44,862 nt of DNA from CAZKKF01 sp964553285 (GCA_964553285.1 CAZKKF010000005.1:1-44862), one strand, 5' to 3'; shown: positions 17,570-24,398, numbered from the stretch's first letter. Notes: generated by a model from the sequence alone, not told the origin. Numbers and translations: made by a program.

Positions 17570-18151
17570 TTATTTAGCCCTTCTTCCAATCTTATATACT
17601 TTGCGCTTCATTCTCTCTCTTCTCCACATGCCAAAGTGCTTGAGATATCCGAATTTATAAACTCGTATTGGCGAAAGTCCGGAAAACCAAAGTATTCCCT
17701 TCTTTAGTTCATTGGTAGTGTCGCCAAAGACTATTCGCTGTATCAGAGGTGCAGTGTCCGAGGTGATAAACATAGAAGCGCTCTTGCCTTTGAGAAGTTT
17801 TTTCCACATATACCCTCCGGACACAAACTTATAAGCAAAGCCGGGAAGCCACACTCTGTCTATGAGGCCTTTGAGCAAAGCGGGCATAGTAGACCACCAT
17901 GAAGGATAAAAAATCACAAAGTGATCGCACCACCTTACATTCTCCTGAAAGGCCAAGAGGTCCGGCTCAAGCTCCTGCTTGACCTTGTATCCGAGGTGAA
18001 GTATCGGGTCAAACTTCATGTCTCCTATATTTTGCCTCCTCACCTCGTGCCCCATTTCAAGCGCTCCTTTTTCGTACTCGGAAGCAAGGGTGCCGTTCAA
18101 AGTATCTTTGTCCGGATGCCCTAGCAATATGAATATCTTTTTTGTTCTCAT
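17570..18151 (-). CDS. Flavodoxin-fold NAD(P)H oxidoreductase
   Basis: 193 residues, the usual size for the NQO1/KefF-type NAD(P)H quinone oxidoreductase family. The N-terminal IFILLGHPDKDTLNGTLASEYEKGA is the phosphate-binding loop for flavin. FYPSWWSTMPALLKGLIDRVWLPGFAY is the flavin and partner-binding segment. The C-terminal part carries LSPIRVYKFGYLKHF and ends in a basic run (RRERMKRKVYKIGRRAK). It likely reduces quinones or similar electrophiles in the cytoplasm. It stands alone between ychF and a small helical protein gene. Confidence 0.85.
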   Translation of the reverse strand: MRTKKIFILLGHPDKDTLNGTLASEYEKGALEMGHEVRRQNIGDMKFDPILHLGYKVKQELEPDLLAFQENVRWCDHFVIFYPSWWSTMPALLKGLIDRVWLPGFAYKFVSGGYMWKKLLKGKSASMFITSDTAPLIQRIVFGDTTNELKKGILWFSGLSPIRVYKFGYLKHFGMWRRERMKRKVYKIGRRAK

Positions 18152-18170
18152 ATATTTTGCAAACCCTAAG

Positions 18171-18407
18171 TTAGTTTTTGGCCTCTGTAAAAGCTTGCTT
18201 TAGTTCCGCTTCCCTTTCCTTGGCAACAGCGGCCATAGCCGAAGCTTGGTCCTCACCCTTTTTTACTCTCGCTTCCACATCGCTTGCTATGGACTGCAGG
18301 AGGGCCGGGTTTTTGCTTGCCATGTTTATAATGATTTCCCTCTGCTCCGCAGGCAGTTGCTTGAGCTTCTGCTCCAGCACTTTCTTCAAAATAAAATCTT
18401 TCAACAT
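18171..18407 (-). CDS. Small helical protein of unknown function
   Basis: 78 residues, almost entirely predicted helix and rich in Lys, Glu, Gln and Ala. There is no Cys, signal or membrane segment. I do not recognise a family; small helical proteins like this are common in Patescibacteria. TATAAT ends seven bases before the ATG, suggesting a leaderless mRNA; the -35 region is weak. The stop lies 19 bases upstream of the oxidoreductase start, so the two may share a transcript. Confidence 0.65.
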   Translation of the reverse strand: MLKDFILKKVLEQKLKQLPAEQREIIINMASKNPALLQSIASDVEARVKKGEDQASAMAAVAKEREAELKQAFTEAKN

Positions 18408-18448
18408 CCTGCGAATTATATCAGAAAAGTTTTATCCGGCATTTTTCC

Positions 18449-18478
18449 TTGCGCTTCGCGCATCGTATGGGATATAAT
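18449..18478 (+). promoter_or_regulatory. Promoter of the acidic peptide gene
   Basis: -35 TTGCGC (18449-18454), 18-base spacer, -10 TATAAT (18473-18478). The leader that follows has two small stems, ACCCGG/CCGGGT and TCAGC-TTCG-GCTGA, the latter with a stable UUCG-type loop. No Shine-Dalgarno motif is seen before the ATG at 18549. Confidence 0.6.
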
Positions 18479-18548
18479 CCCCCCTGTACCCGGCTTGCCG
18501 GGTGTGCTCATTTGCAAGCCTCAGCTTCGGCTGATTAACCAAAACAAC

Positions 18549-18680
18549 ATGGACGAAAACCAGATGGATCCCCAGGTAGATCCTCAGACCACCGCGGCTC
18601 CTGAAGCAGAAGTTGCTTCTGAGACTGCGGCTCCTACTTCTGAAGAAGTAGCAGCTCCTGCTGAAGATCAGGCTATGTAA
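18549..18680 (+). CDS. 43-residue acidic Ala/Glu/Pro-rich peptide
   Basis: The peptide opens MDENQMDPQVDPQ and continues as repeated Ala-Ala-Pro, Glu and Thr/Ser stretches, ending DQAM. It has no Lys, Arg, Cys or aromatic residues and is strongly acidic, probably disordered. It is enclosed by a promoter at 18449-18478 and a 44-base perfect palindrome terminator at 18707-18750, which supports it as a real unit. I do not recognise a family. It may be a disordered linker or charge-buffer protein, or the transcript itself may be the functional product. Confidence 0.6.
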   Translation: MDENQMDPQVDPQTTAAPEAEVASETAAPTSEEVAAPAEDQAM

Positions 18681-18706
18681 GCCCGACCTGCCTCTCCAAG
18701 AGGGGC

Positions 18707-18750
18707 AGAAACACAAAACCCCCCGCCTAGGCGGGGGGTTTTGTGTTTCT
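18707..18750 (+). terminator. 44-base perfect palindrome terminator
   Basis: A 21-bp stem around a TA centre, with CCCCCCGCC pairing to GGCGGGGGG and flanked by A- and T-rich arms (ACAAAA with TTTTGT). The design lets it act in both directions. It closes the acidic peptide gene. Confidence 0.9.
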
Positions 18751-18768
18751 CTGTAGCTTGGCAGCAAA

Positions 18769-18804
18769 GAGAAGGCTCCAGCCTAAATCGGCTGGAGCCT
18801 TCTC
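18769..18804 (-). terminator. Terminator of the DUF5679 gene
   Basis: A perfect 15-bp stem (18769-18783 with 18790-18804) has a six-base loop. On the minus strand it is followed by TTTGCTG, a short T run. Together with the palindrome just before it, it separates two converging genes. Confidence 0.75.
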
Positions 18805-18866
18805 GTATTACCATTGCCCGCCGCTTTGTGCAAGCTTGGAGCAAAATTCCGCTCTACCTATATGGC

Positions 18867-19034
18867 TTAGGCTGCTTTTGCAGAGGCCAAGATTCTAAAC
18901 ATCTTGGTTCCGCAAACCTCGCACAAGCCAGACATGGCTCGGCGCTCCTTATCGCCCTTTCCCTTGAAAGAAACCTCCTTGGCATCTTTCATTTGGCGCT
19001 TAGCGCGGCACTTTACGCAATATGCTTCGGTCAT
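18867..19034 (-). CDS. DUF5679 zinc-ribbon-like protein
   Basis: 55 residues from the ATG at 19032-19034. The sequence has two CxxC pairs: AYCVKCRAKRQMKDAKEV and LCEVCGTKMFRI. This matches the DUF5679 pattern, a small zinc ribbon. The function is unknown; zinc ribbons of this size often bind nucleic acid or larger complexes. A longer start further upstream would cross the promoter at 19071-19099 and was rejected. It has a good promoter and its own terminator. Confidence 0.85.
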   Translation of the reverse strand: MTEAYCVKCRAKRQMKDAKEVSFKGKGDKERRAMSGLCEVCGTKMFRILASAKAA

Positions 19035-19070
19035 GAAGTTATTTCTAAAGCTAATATCCCTTACCTCCCC

Positions 19071-19099
19071 ATTATACCATATAGGCCTAAATAATTCAA
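19071..19099 (-). promoter_or_regulatory. Sigma70 promoter of the DUF5679 gene
   Basis: On the minus strand: TTGAAT (19094-19099), 17-base spacer, TATAAT (19071-19076). The leader is about 30 bases and has no strong Shine-Dalgarno motif next to the ATG. Confidence 0.8.
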
Positions 19100-19108
19100 A
19101 GGGTCCCC

Positions 19109-19492
19109 TCAAAAAGCCAGATATTCCTCGGCTTCTCCCACTGCGGCAAAAAAGCCCACATTTTCCCTGTCTGCCATGGCAAAGACGATTTCGCCGAGCA
19201 CTTTGGCCTTCTCCGAGCCGCCAAAAGCCGCCGTCTTGCGCACATATTTTTTGTTTTGGGCGGCAAAGTCGGCCATCACTTCCATGGCCTCCGCGTCATA
19301 AGTGCCCGTAAAGCCGGTCAGGTCAAGAAGTACGTTTATCTTGTGCCCTCTGTTGGCAAAGAGGCTCGCAATGAGCTTTTCTCCCTCAAGCACGTTTTGC
19401 TTGAGCGCATCAACCTTGTCCTTGGTAAAGTCGCCCGCCAAAGCTATGAGCACCAAATCGCCCGATTGAGATATTTTTAGCGGTTCGTTCAT
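19109..19492 (-). CDS. SpoIIAA/STAS-like protein
   Basis: 127 residues from the ATG at 19490-19492; a longer reading would run through the tRNA gene. The pattern of strand GDLVLIALAGDFTKD, a helix, then INVLLDLTGFTGTYDAEAMEVMADFA and KKYVRKTAAFGGSEKAKVLGE fits the SpoIIAA-like/STAS fold. Such domains pass on signals by protein contacts or bind small ligands. No serine of the SpoIIAA phosphorylation site can be assigned with confidence. It sits 25 bases from the tRNA-Ala(GGC) gene on the same strand and could be cotranscribed with it. Confidence 0.6.
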   Translation of the reverse strand: MNEPLKISQSGDLVLIALAGDFTKDKVDALKQNVLEGEKLIASLFANRGHKINVLLDLTGFTGTYDAEAMEVMADFAAQNKKYVRKTAAFGGSEKAKVLGEIVFAMADRENVGFFAAVGEAEEYLAF

Positions 19493-19517
19493 GTAATAAA
19501 TACTAACACAAACCCTG

Positions 19518-19590
19518 TGGACCATACCGGGATCGAACCGGTCACCTCGCCCATGCCATGGGCGCGCTCTACCAAATGAGCTAATGGCCC
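19518..19590 (-). tRNA. tRNA-Ala (anticodon GGC)
   Basis: A 73-base cloverleaf on the minus strand: acceptor GGGCCAT pairing with ATGGTCC, D-stem GCTC/GAGC, anticodon loop ATGGCAT and T-arm ACCGG-TTCGATC-CCGGT. The anticodon GGC reads GCC and GCU. The G3-U70 wobble pair, the identity signal for alanine, is present. The CCA end is not encoded. A TATAAT lies 13 bases upstream. Confidence 0.97.
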
Positions 19591-19603
19591 GAACGAGAAA
19601 CAT

Positions 19604-19609
19604 ATTATA
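19604..19609 (-). promoter_or_regulatory. -10 box of tRNA-Ala(GGC)
   Basis: TATAAT on the minus strand lies 13 bases before the mature tRNA. The -35 region is poor. It is back to back with the promoter of the other tRNA-Ala. Confidence 0.55.
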
Positions 19610-19620
19610 CGATTTTGCTT

Positions 19621-19649
19621 TTGCTTAAAAGAGGCCGACCTGCTAGAAT
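19621..19649 (+). promoter_or_regulatory. Promoter of tRNA-Ala(TGC)
   Basis: TTGCTT (19621-19626), 17-base spacer, TAGAAT (19644-19649). The tRNA begins 11 bases later. Confidence 0.75.
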
Positions 19650-19660
19650 ACTTGACCTAG

Positions 19661-19733
19661 GGGCCCTTAGCTCATCTGGTAGAGCACCTCATTTGCAATG
19701 AGGGGGTGGCAGGTTCGAGTCCTGTAGGGTCCA
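19661..19733 (+). tRNA. tRNA-Ala (anticodon TGC)
   Basis: A 73-base cloverleaf: acceptor GGGCCCT with AGGGTCC, D-stem GCTC/GAGC, anticodon stem CCTCA/TGAGG with loop TTTGCAA, and T-arm CAGG-TTCGAGT-CCTG. The anticodon TGC reads GCA and others. The G3-U70 pair is present and CCA is not encoded. It is divergent from tRNA-Ala(GGC), 70 bases away. Its 3' end abuts a regulator remnant, as at integration sites. Confidence 0.97.
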
Positions 19734-19737
19734 CAAT

Positions 19738-19836
19738 TCTGAATTTGAAGGTGGCGTTGTTACAAAGCCAAGCGTTCAAACAATCCAAAAAATCGCCAAG
19801 TCGTTAGGCGTTCCAATCGAAGAATTATTAAGGTAA
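19738..19836 (+). pseudogene. 3' remnant of an XRE-family regulator
   Basis: From four bases after the tRNA, one frame runs 32 codons to a TAA: it reads KPSVQTIQKIAKSLGVPIEELL near the end, the last helices of an XRE/Cro-type helix-turn-helix domain. No start codon exists, because the frame runs back into the tRNA. I read it as the surviving 3' tail of a regulator gene whose front was lost, probably when an element integrated or decayed at the tRNA. Confidence 0.7.
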
Positions 19837-19846
19837 ACTTATAAAT

Positions 19847-21304
19847 ATGGACAACAATAACGAACAAAATTTGAATACTCCTCAACAGTCGCCAATTGAA
19901 CCAACTCCCTCCGTCAGTAAAAAATTAAATAGCAAGGTCGTCATTGTTGTCGTGATTTTAGTTTTAATTATAGGAGGTATCGTCGGTGTTCAATTTTATC
20001 GCCCACATTCGGAACAATTGTCAAATGAACCCAATACTCCAATTACCCCAACTGCGGGGTCTTGGTATCCCTCAAACACCGAAAATCTCAGTTTTATAAT
20101 TCCAGTAGGCTGGGTAGTGAATAGTGATTTTAATTCGCCTCTACCAATAGGTTTCAAAAATCCTGCGTTCGTTCTACAGAAAACTGGCTCCGCATGTACT
20201 ATCGTTGAAGCAAAGAGAGACACTGCCGTTGCAGATGCTAGAAAACAGATTTCATTCGCGGATAGAGTGTTCAGCAATTACACGCAATTTGGTGGTGATT
20301 GGTACGTTGCTTTAACTAGCGCTTCTGCAAAATATTCTTTTTCAAACCATACTCGACAGTATATCGCGGGAGAATTTCGAGTATCTTCAAATCTTCGAAA
20401 TAACCCGTTCATACTCTTTATGAACGACGGCACTTTTGTTCCTGATGACTGCAACAATGATTTTAATGTAATGCTTAAAACCGTTGAACCTTACTACGAA
20501 ACGGTAAGTTTAACTTCGTCTTCAAAAGGTACTCTTACTACTGAGAAAGTCTGGGATGACGCAACATCAAATGCTGAAAATAAATCATACGAACATCTTG
20601 TATTTACGGCTGACAGCTCCGAAGAGAAACGAGAAGTAATGAAGATTCCCACATATACCTGGATAGGAAGTTTCTCTGTATCAGGCGACAAGCTATACAT
20701 TCCTTCAAATTCATATCACTTTAATGACGCAGAAAAAACTGCGCGGTTTGATTCTGCAATCTATGTAATCGATCCGTTCACGGGCGAAACTAGTCAAATT
20801 TCTGGCACCGTAGCGACTGATTCTTGTATAACTTCACTCTATGTACGAGATGGAGTTGCATACTACCTTGCTGGCAATTCCACTCTATGCACATGTCTTG
20901 ATAGTTATCATCCATGCGCTACAGACCTATACTCGATTCCTCTTGGAGGTGGAAAACCGACTTTAATCGCACATAGCTCACTCGGAGGTTCGATACTAGG
21001 CTATGTTGAAGGCGAGAAAGCATTTTATATCAGGCAGGGTTGGGGTGACGGTGGGTGCACTTCTACTTCTATCAACAAAATTGTGGATGGAAAGGAGGAG
21101 ACCGTAGGAAAATTTGGCGAATGTTTCGGAGATGATGAAGCAAGCAGCGTTGCTTATAAACAGATGCAAGAGCAAATAAGCGTGATTACGACCAAAGCGG
21201 GAGTATCTAAAATTTCCAGTAAGGGAATACATGTTGAAAATGGTACTTTACAGCCCACAATCGGTGAGGTATCAGGGGACGCAACATTTTATTTCGACAA
21301 GTAG
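19847..21304 (+). CDS. Single-pass membrane protein with large extracellular part
   Basis: 485 residues. A polar, Gln/Pro/Asn-rich N-terminal tail of about 28 residues precedes one membrane segment (VVIVVVILVLIIGGIVGVQF, about residues 31-50). The rest is extracytoplasmic. Residues about 75-185 contain SFIIPVGWVV and resemble the PsbP-like part of lipoproteins. From about 245 on, repeated strands such as GDKLYIPSN, SAIYVIDPFTGETSQISG, VRDGVAYYLAG and TDLYSIPLGGGKPTLIAH look like a beta-propeller. Paired Cys (TLCTCLDSYHPC, GGCTST, FGECFG) suggest disulfides. I cannot name the family. The gene is AT-rich compared with its surroundings and follows a tRNA and a regulator remnant, so transfer is plausible. 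A hairpin ends the unit. Confidence 0.75.
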   Translation: MDNNNEQNLNTPQQSPIEPTPSVSKKLNSKVVIVVVILVLIIGGIVGVQFYRPHSEQLSNEPNTPITPTAGSWYPSNTENLSFIIPVGWVVNSDFNSPLPIGFKNPAFVLQKTGSACTIVEAKRDTAVADARKQISFADRVFSNYTQFGGDWYVALTSASAKYSFSNHTRQYIAGEFRVSSNLRNNPFILFMNDGTFVPDDCNNDFNVMLKTVEPYYETVSLTSSSKGTLTTEKVWDDATSNAENKSYEHLVFTADSSEEKREVMKIPTYTWIGSFSVSGDKLYIPSNSYHFNDAEKTARFDSAIYVIDPFTGETSQISGTVATDSCITSLYVRDGVAYYLAGNSTLCTCLDSYHPCATDLYSIPLGGGKPTLIAHSSLGGSILGYVEGEKAFYIRQGWGDGGCTSTSINKIVDGKEETVGKFGECFGDDEASSVAYKQMQEQISVITTKAGVSKISSKGIHVENGTLQPTIGEVSGDATFYFDK

Positions 21305-21328
21305 TTGAATTTAATTTAATGAGGGAGC

Positions 21329-21371
21329 AATCCCCGCCGTTTTATAATATCTCCTCAAAACGGCGGGGATT
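21329..21371 (+). terminator. Hairpin after the membrane protein gene
   Basis: A 15-bp perfect stem, 21329-21343 with 21357-21371, has a 13-base AT-rich loop. The T run after it is short (ATTTG). It could act in either direction. Confidence 0.7.
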
Positions 21372-21743
21372 TGTGCGCGCACAGGGCGGGCGGGGCAAGC
21401 ACGATAAGATTTGATTGCGCCTTAGCGCAAACCGAATTGTATTCGCCTCGGGTAGCCGCGAAGATGTAGAAAAGAGCAAACAAAAATATCATAATAAGGT
21501 TGCTCTTTTCGGAGACTGAAGCGGCGAAGCAAAACCAAAAAATTCCTTTCCATTTTTTGTCGGCTCCCCCCACACCCCCCGCCGAATTAAATCAGAAAGG
21601 AAGGAAAATTTTTGGGTTTTGCCCGCACGAGGCCGCGAGCGCGGCAAAGGCGCAATCGGAGCGTACGATTCAGTCCAGAGCCACCACGCGCTCCGCGCGT
21701 GCCACATCAGTCGGGATTCTGTTCAAAATGGGTTCTGACTTTT
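21372..21743. other. Gene-free stretch with no trusted feature
   Basis: About 370 bases between the hairpin and the end of folD. It is purine- and pyrimidine-skewed, with a run of CCCCCCACACCCCCCG near 21567 and clusters of GCG. Open frames of about 72 codons exist on the minus strand (to about 21707). They lack a start signal and their composition is Lys, Phe, Trp and Arg runs, so I do not call them genes. See the findings. Confidence 0.6.
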
Positions 21744-22562
21744 TCAAACAAACACCACCAAACGCGAATGGTTGCCTGTCATCGCATTCTCAAAAAGACA
21801 AGCCACGAGCACCGGCCCTGTGCCACCGGGGGTCTTGGTGTATATAATCCCCTTCTCTTCCGCGCCCGAAGCATCAAAATCCCCCACCAATCTCCCATCG
21901 GCATCTTTTGAATACCCAAAATCAACCACCACAGCACCCTCCTTGCAGTCGCTCGCCCCAAGTACGCCATGTTTTCCGACACCCAAAACAAAGACATCAA
22001 AATCTTTTGCATCTTGCGGAAAGAGAGGCCGGCCTTCATCAAAAACTTCGTGTGAAATCTCTTCCTTTTCCAGCCACTTTGCTATGGGTCGGCCCACAAG
22101 CCTTCCGCGCCCCACAATAGCAATCTTTTTTTCTTGCCAGCCGGGCACTTCGCCAAGAAAATGCTTCAAAGCCCCCACTGCGGGAGGTGTGAAATTGTTT
22201 TCCCCGGACACCCACTTTCGTTTCCCCTCCTCCGACAAAACGTCAATATCCTTTTCGGCGGGAATAGAGTTTAGAAGCCCGTCCGTATCCGCTTCAAATG
22301 ATAGCGGCAGTTGCAGAATAATCCCCTTGCACTTGCTCTCACTTGCCACGCGTAAGATAGCATCTTTAGCCTCCGCCTCACTTTGCACCTCCCTCACCTC
22401 AAATCCTATGCCGATAGAATCGGCAATGCGCTTCTTGCTTGCAACATAGGCATCCTGCGCAGCATCCCCCTTTGACCTCACCAAAAGCACAAAGCCGCCT
22501 TCCTCCGCTTTGCCTCGCAGACCGCCAACAATATTTTCCGCTATCTTCTTTCCGTCAAACAT
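21744..22562 (-). CDS. folD: FolD methylenetetrahydrofolate dehydrogenase/cyclohydrolase
   Basis: 272 residues, slightly short of the usual 285. It interconverts 5,10-methylene-, methenyl- and 10-formyl-tetrahydrofolate. The N-terminal part has YVASKKRIADSIGIGFEV with the catalytic Tyr and Lys, then ILQLPLSFEADTDGLLNSIPAEKDIDVLS. The NAD(P) site is KKIAIVGRGRLVGRPIAKWL. TPGGTGPVLVACLFENA closes the active site. The loop after ILQLPL is slightly altered from the usual PLP. It stands alone between a gene-free stretch and an orphan cassette. Confidence 0.93.
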   Translation of the reverse strand: MFDGKKIAENIVGGLRGKAEEGGFVLLVRSKGDAAQDAYVASKKRIADSIGIGFEVREVQSEAEAKDAILRVASESKCKGIILQLPLSFEADTDGLLNSIPAEKDIDVLSEEGKRKWVSGENNFTPPAVGALKHFLGEVPGWQEKKIAIVGRGRLVGRPIAKWLEKEEISHEVFDEGRPLFPQDAKDFDVFVLGVGKHGVLGASDCKEGAVVVDFGYSKDADGRLVGDFDASGAEEKGIIYTKTPGGTGPVLVACLFENAMTGNHSRLVVFV

Positions 22563-22617
22563 CGCTCCCCATTATGCACGGCAAAGCAACTCTTTCCACA
22601 TGGGGCTGCCAAAGTAC

Positions 22618-22646
22618 TTGACGTATATTCCTCGCGGTGGCAGTAT
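22618..22646 (+). promoter_or_regulatory. Possible promoter of the 105-residue orphan
   Basis: TTGACG (22618-22623), 17-base spacer, CAGTAT (22641-22646). The -10 is weak. It would give a leader of about 60 bases containing a possible short upstream frame at 22662-22745 (27 codons). Confidence 0.45.
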
Positions 22647-22711
22647 CTGACACGGAGACAAATGTCTTGTTCTCTGAAGTATCCATCACCAATACCTCGC
22701 CGGGGAGAACC

Positions 22712-23029
22712 ATGTCGAGAATGGAAACCGAAGGCCGCGGGTTGAGGGGAATGCCGGGCACGATTCGCGGAATCATCCGCGAGCGCCACCGCCACCTCGT
22801 GGAGGAGCAGGAGAGGCACCGCAAAGACGGTACCCTCCTCGAGGGAGACAACGGTGACGAGGGGTGCGCCGTGGAAGGAGATGTGTTCTCCCTCCACAAC
22901 CCCAACTGCTGTCACAGGCACGTTACCGGAGAGTATCCGGTGCAGGCCTACGACCCCTGGGAACGCGAAGACGAGCGCCTGGACAGGGAGCTCGCCGAGA
23001 TCAAGCTCGGGAGGCAACTCCTCAGCTAA
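22712..23029 (+). CDS. 105-residue charged orphan protein (cassette)
   Basis: Start ATG at 22712, preceded by GGGGAG four bases upstream; open frame to TAA at 23029. I do not recognise the family. The first half is a basic helix with Arg, His and Glu repeats (IIRERHRHLVEEQERHRKDG). The middle has three Cys and three His (GCAVEG, NPNCCHRHVTGEYP), possibly a metal site. The end is an acidic helix, WEREDERLDRELAEIKLGRQLL. An overlapping minus-strand frame of 175 codons was rejected because the terminator at 23055-23083 and the Shine-Dalgarno both support the plus strand. The gene stands alone next to folD. Confidence 0.65.
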   Translation: MSRMETEGRGLRGMPGTIRGIIRERHRHLVEEQERHRKDGTLLEGDNGDEGCAVEGDVFSLHNPNCCHRHVTGEYPVQAYDPWEREDERLDRELAEIKLGRQLLS

Positions 23030-23054
23030 GCGGTAGATGGAAAGATAAAAGCGG

Positions 23055-23083
23055 GGGGCCTCCAACACCGGAGGTCCCTTTTT
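23055..23083 (+). terminator. Intrinsic terminator of the 105-residue orphan
   Basis: A nine-pair stem, GGGGCCTCC with GGAGGTCCC (one G-U pair), has a six-base loop followed by five T bases, 25 bases after the stop. Confidence 0.9.
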
Positions 23084-23125
23084 CGCATCCGGATTTTAGC
23101 CTTGTTTTTGGCCGTATTTTTGTGC

Positions 23126-23155
23126 TTGACTTTTTATACCCGTATATGATATAAT
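23126..23155 (+). promoter_or_regulatory. Promoter of the 35-residue Cys peptide gene
   Basis: TTGACT (23126-23131), 18-base spacer, perfect TATAAT (23150-23155). The leader is about 43 bases. Confidence 0.85.
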
Positions 23156-23204
23156 TAGGGTAGGTGCACATGATATTCCCCCTCCCCACAGGAGAGTTCC
23201 GGCT

Positions 23205-23312
23205 ATGGCTATCGTCAAGTTGGTCGTCGAAGTGGTGATGGACGCGGCGCGTGTCATCCTTGGCCTTCCCTGCAAGTGCGGGAAGAGCACCAAGGAGTGC
23301 AACGGCTGCTGA
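23205..23312 (+). CDS. 35-residue peptide with Cys-rich tail
   Basis: A short frame from ATG 23205 with AGGAG at 23190-23194, stopping at TGA 23310. The first two thirds form a hydrophobic helix (MAIVKLVVEVVMDAARVILGLP). The tail is CKCGKSTKECNGC, four Cys in a CxC...CxxC pattern that could bind a metal or form disulfides. Codons end mostly in C or G. I know of no family. Promoter, Shine-Dalgarno and downstream hairpin all agree, which is why I call it despite its size. Possible roles are a small membrane-associated regulator, a bacteriocin-like peptide or a metal-binding peptide; no modification or export genes are nearby. Confidence 0.65.
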   Translation: MAIVKLVVEVVMDAARVILGLPCKCGKSTKECNGC

Positions 23313-23336
23313 CAGCCGCGCGCCCCTGAGCGGGAA

Positions 23337-23368
23337 AACGCCCCTGGCAAAACTTTGCCCGGGGCGTT
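23337..23368. terminator. Shared terminator between the Cys peptide gene and ddl
   Basis: A 15-pair stem with one T-C mismatch, AACGCCCC pairing with GGGGCGTT at the base. A GTTTTCCC run follows on the minus strand, so it suits ddl better than the plus-strand peptide. Confidence 0.75.
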
Positions 23369-23394
23369 CCTACATAATATGGCCAACTTTATTT

Positions 23395-24363
23395 TTATCT
23401 TGAAGAGATTTTTATCACGTGATCCACAAACTGCGGCAATGTGGTCCCCACCCCCTCAAGGCCGTGCACAAACTCCGAGTGGCGGGCCAGGCTCGGCAAA
23501 GTATTAACCTCCAAAAAAATCACTCCCCTCTTCGGATGCACCACAAAGTCGGATTTTGAATACGGCCCCAGGTGCAAAGCGTCGTGCACTTTTCTTGCAA
23601 GGTCCTGTATGCCGGCCTTTACCTCTTTGCCTATGCGGGCCGGGTTCCACTTGCGCAGGTCGCCCGCATGCTTGTTTGCGGAAAAGACCATGCCCTCCGG
23701 CCTCTCCATCTCCGTAGGCAACATGGCATAAAGCTCTTCTCCGCGAAATCCGCGTATGATACCGCACGATACTTCTATACCCGGAATGTATTCTTCCACC
23801 AGCACAGAATCGGCAAAGGTGAGCGCCCGGGCCACGGCCCTTTCAAGCTCTCCGAAAGAGCGCACCAGAGAGACGCCAAAGGAGTGTGCCGAAGAGCTTG
23901 GCTTGACCACCGCAGGCATTGGTATCTCGCGAAAAGCGCGCACGGCCGCCTGCGGCAAATCCTCTGCGGAGACAAGTACATGGTGGGCGCGCGGTACAAA
24001 GTGGCCGTTGAGGAAATCTTTTGTCTTGTGCTTGTGAAAAGTAAGAGCATGGGCAAAAAGCGAGTGGCCGGAGTGAGGCAGGCCGTGCGCTTCTATAATG
24101 CTGGTCGCCGTGCCGTCTTCCCCGTATTCGCCATGAAGAGCGTTTGCTACAAAATCCAGGTTGCGAAGAATCCGCTCCGGGTCTTTTGGACGGCCGGAAA
24201 CATGCCACATACCTTCCCTGTCTATGAACACATCCTGGGTATCGTACGTATCGGGCAAACTTTGAAGAGCTTTCAGCACTTCACTACCCGTCTGCAAAGA
24301 GACATCAAAATGTTTTGATGGCCCGCCGCGCAAGACCCCGACTTTGAGACGAGAAGATGACAT
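23395..24363 (-). CDS. ddl: D-alanine-D-alanine ligase family protein
   Basis: 322 residues of ATP-grasp fold. It joins two D-Ala for peptidoglycan. VGVLRGGPSKHFDVSLQTG is the N-terminal loop, altered from the usual GGxSxERxVS. VANALHGEYGEDGTATSIIE, PAVVKPSSSAHSFGVSLVRS, VEEYIPGIEVSCGII, YSKSDFVV and FLEVNTLPSLARHSEF follow in family order. The last motif normally reads NTxPGxTxxS, and the first loop is also different. I therefore call it ddl with slight reserve; a D-Ala-D-X ligase variant is possible. A promoter (24370-24398) lies inside the 3' end of uvrC, six bases from the ATG, so the mRNA is probably leaderless. Confidence 0.88.
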   Translation of the reverse strand: MSSSRLKVGVLRGGPSKHFDVSLQTGSEVLKALQSLPDTYDTQDVFIDREGMWHVSGRPKDPERILRNLDFVANALHGEYGEDGTATSIIEAHGLPHSGHSLFAHALTFHKHKTKDFLNGHFVPRAHHVLVSAEDLPQAAVRAFREIPMPAVVKPSSSAHSFGVSLVRSFGELERAVARALTFADSVLVEEYIPGIEVSCGIIRGFRGEELYAMLPTEMERPEGMVFSANKHAGDLRKWNPARIGKEVKAGIQDLARKVHDALHLGPYSKSDFVVHPKRGVIFLEVNTLPSLARHSEFVHGLEGVGTTLPQFVDHVIKISSR

Positions 24364-24369
24364 GCGCTA

Positions 24370-24398
24370 ATTATACAAGAAGCTAGGAGCGCTGTGAA
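24370..24398 (-). promoter_or_regulatory. ddl promoter inside the uvrC 3' end
   Basis: On the minus strand: TTCACA (24393-24398), 17-base spacer, TATAAT (24370-24375), then six bases to the ATG. The distance implies transcription starting at the start codon. Confidence 0.75.

Noticed and set aside
21355..21707. Two 72-codon minus-strand frames in the 21.4-21.7 kb gap
   Set aside because: No start signal, and skewed Phe/Trp/Lys composition typical of noncoding DNA.
22541..23068. 175-codon minus-strand frame opposite the 105-residue orphan
   Set aside because: No Shine-Dalgarno or promoter on that strand, and it crosses the folD start; the plus strand has a terminator and start signals.
23096..23386. 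96-codon minus-strand frame over the Cys peptide gene
   Set aside because: It spans the promoter and terminator of the plus-strand unit and has no signals of its own.
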